NCBI RefSeq assembly: GCF_030811215.1 | Contig: NZ_JAUSQM010000001.1 | Location: 2,790,001 to 2,854,000 of the forward strand | Direction of reading: 5' to 3' | Source: Nocardioides massiliensis | Lineage (GTDB): Bacteria; Actinomycetota; Actinomycetes; Propionibacteriales; Nocardioidaceae | Length of the DNA: 64,000 bases | Part shown: piece after piece, positions 63,154-64,000 of the stretch | Position numbering within the stretch: position 1 is the stretch's first letter | Layout of the letters: each line of letters starts with the position of its first letter | Notes under the pieces: model-generated | What the model saw: only the letters and a program-made list of their open reading frames with translations | What the model was told of the DNA's origin: nothing | Database searches by the model: none | Translations under genes and position numbers: made by a program

Positions 63154-64000
63154 CTAGAGGTACTGACCCGTGTTGGAGACCGTGTCGATCGAGCGGCCGG
63201 GCTCGGTGCCCTGCTTGCCGGTGACGAGCGTGCGGATGAACACGATCCGCTCGCCCTTCTTGCCCGAGATCCGCGCCCAGTCGTCGGGGTTGGTCGTGTT
63301 GGGCAGGTCCTCGTTCTCCTTGAACTCGTCCACGCACGCCTGGAGCAGGTGGGACACCCGCAGGCCGCGCTGGTCGTGGTCGAGGAAGTCCTTGATCGCC
63401 ATCTTCTTGGCTCGGTCGACGATGTTCTGGATCATCGCGCCGGAGTTGAAGTCCTTGAAGTACAGGACCTCCTTGTCGCCGTTGGCGTAGGTGACCTCCA
63501 AGAAGCGGTTCTCGTCGCTCTCGGCGTACATCCGCTCGACCGTCGCCCGGATCATCGCGGCGACGCAGGCCTCGCGGTCGCCGCCGAACTCGGCGAGGTC
63601 CTCGGCGTGCAGCGGCAGGCGCGAGGTGAGGTACTTGGAGAAGATGTCGCGCGCCGACTCCGCATCCGGCCGCTCGATCTTGATCTTCACGTCGAGCCGG
63701 CCCGGGCGCAGGATCGCCGGGTCGATCATGTCCTCGCGGTTGGAGGCACCGATGACGAGGACGTTCTCCAGGGTCTCCACGCCGTCGATCTCGCTGAGCA
63801 GCTGCGGGACGATGGTGTTCTCGACGTCGGAGGACACCCCCGAGCCGCGGGTGCGGAACAACGAGTCCATCTCATCGAAGAACACGATGACCGGCGTACC
63901 CATGCTCGCCTTCTCACGGGCGCGCTGGAACACCAGCCGGATGTGGCGCTCGGTCTCGCCGACGTACTTGTTGAGCAGCTCGGGGCCCTTGATGTTGAGG
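63154..64000 (-). CDS. arc: Proteasome-associated AAA ATPase ARC/Mpa, C-terminal part
   Basis: The frame is open to the window edge, so the N-terminal coiled coil and first OB domains are missing. About 282 residues are seen: [12 protein letters not shown], Walker [14 protein letters not shown], sensor VIGASNRED, the second-region [11 protein letters not shown], and the C-terminal QYL that inserts into proteasome alpha-ring pockets to open the gate. It unfolds pupylated proteins. Directly upstream of dop, zero-base gap. Confidence 0.96.
   Translation of the reverse strand, partial: LNIKGPELLNKYVGETERHIRLVFQRAREKASMGTPVIVFFDEMDSLFRTRGSGVSSDVENTIVPQLLSEIDGVETLENVLVIGASNREDMIDPAILRPGRLDVKIKIERPDAESARDIFSKYLTSRLPLHAEDLAEFGGDREACVAAMIRATVERMYAESDENRFLEVTYANGDKEVLYFKDFNSGAMIQNIVDRAKKMAIKDFLDHDQRGLRVSHLLQACVDEFKENEDLPNTTNPDDWARISGKKGERIVFIRTLVTGKQGTEPGRSIDTVSNTGQYL

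Noticed and set aside
60569-63337. A 922-codon open frame on the minus strand ending in prcB
   Set aside because: The upstream ~650 codons are a frame-shifted shadow of dop. The prcB start is set by the GTGA overlap with pup.

Overview
The window is high-GC, gene-dense DNA from an actinobacterium. The markers are a complete Pup-proteasome locus (arc, dop, pup, prcB, prcA, pafA, pafB, pafC), the actinobacterial RNA polymerase-binding protein RbpA, a HelY-type helicase, a Ppm1-like mannosyltransferase beside Lnt, a DUF222/13E12 HNH protein and a twin-arginine operon. Gene content and style fit Nocardioidaceae (Nocardioides-like), but that assignment is an inference from memory of gene order. 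Many neighbouring genes overlap by four bases (ATGA/GTGA), so most runs read as translationally coupled operons.

Layout. 1-16.9 kb: end of gcvP, a class C beta-lactamase-like hydrolase, a TldD/TldE pair, SbcCD, FdhD, a PAP2 phosphatase, oxidoreductases, a receptor-like Ser/Thr kinase and a small DUF1330/YbaK/GNAT run. 16.8-22.3 kb is an accessory stretch. It holds three toxin-antitoxin pairs (VapBC, ParD-like/zeta, YefM-YoeB), an ArsR-SRPBCC pair and two decayed genes: a truncated GNAT and a comB pseudogene with an in-frame stop and an internal deletion. Four of the five small operons carry a visible palindrome in their promoter. 22.3-31.9 kb: a UvrA-like ATPase coupled to paired SMR transporter genes, an ECF42-like sigma factor with its DGPF/YCII partner, a DUF222-HNH gene whose promoter contains a perfect LexA box, and several reductases. 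32-39.2 kb: an HTH-MurA fusion, a glycerophosphodiesterase, a UMF1 transporter, rbpA, fxsA, ppm1 and lnt. 39.6-46.9 kb: a lysine-degradation cluster (kal, kamE, kamD, amidohydrolase, kdd, divergent kamA and an Lrp regulator). 46.9-64 kb: 5'-3' exonuclease, helY, a lipid kinase, tatC, tatA, then the proteasome locus running off the right edge inside arc.

The most interesting region is an IS110-family element (about 1.5 kb) inserted exactly in the GTGA overlap of pafB and pafC. A CTCAC direct repeat at both ends regenerates the stop of pafB and the start of pafC, so neither coding sequence is damaged, and the element places a Shine-Dalgarno-like sequence 7 nt upstream of pafC. The 245-nt non-coding left end has the properties expected of a bridge RNA. 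It contains short guide-like segments matching the left donor end, the right donor end and the right target half. The left and right guides in the two putative loops have the same 19-nt spacing. A -35 box in the right end and a -10-like box in the left end would form a promoter when the element circularises.
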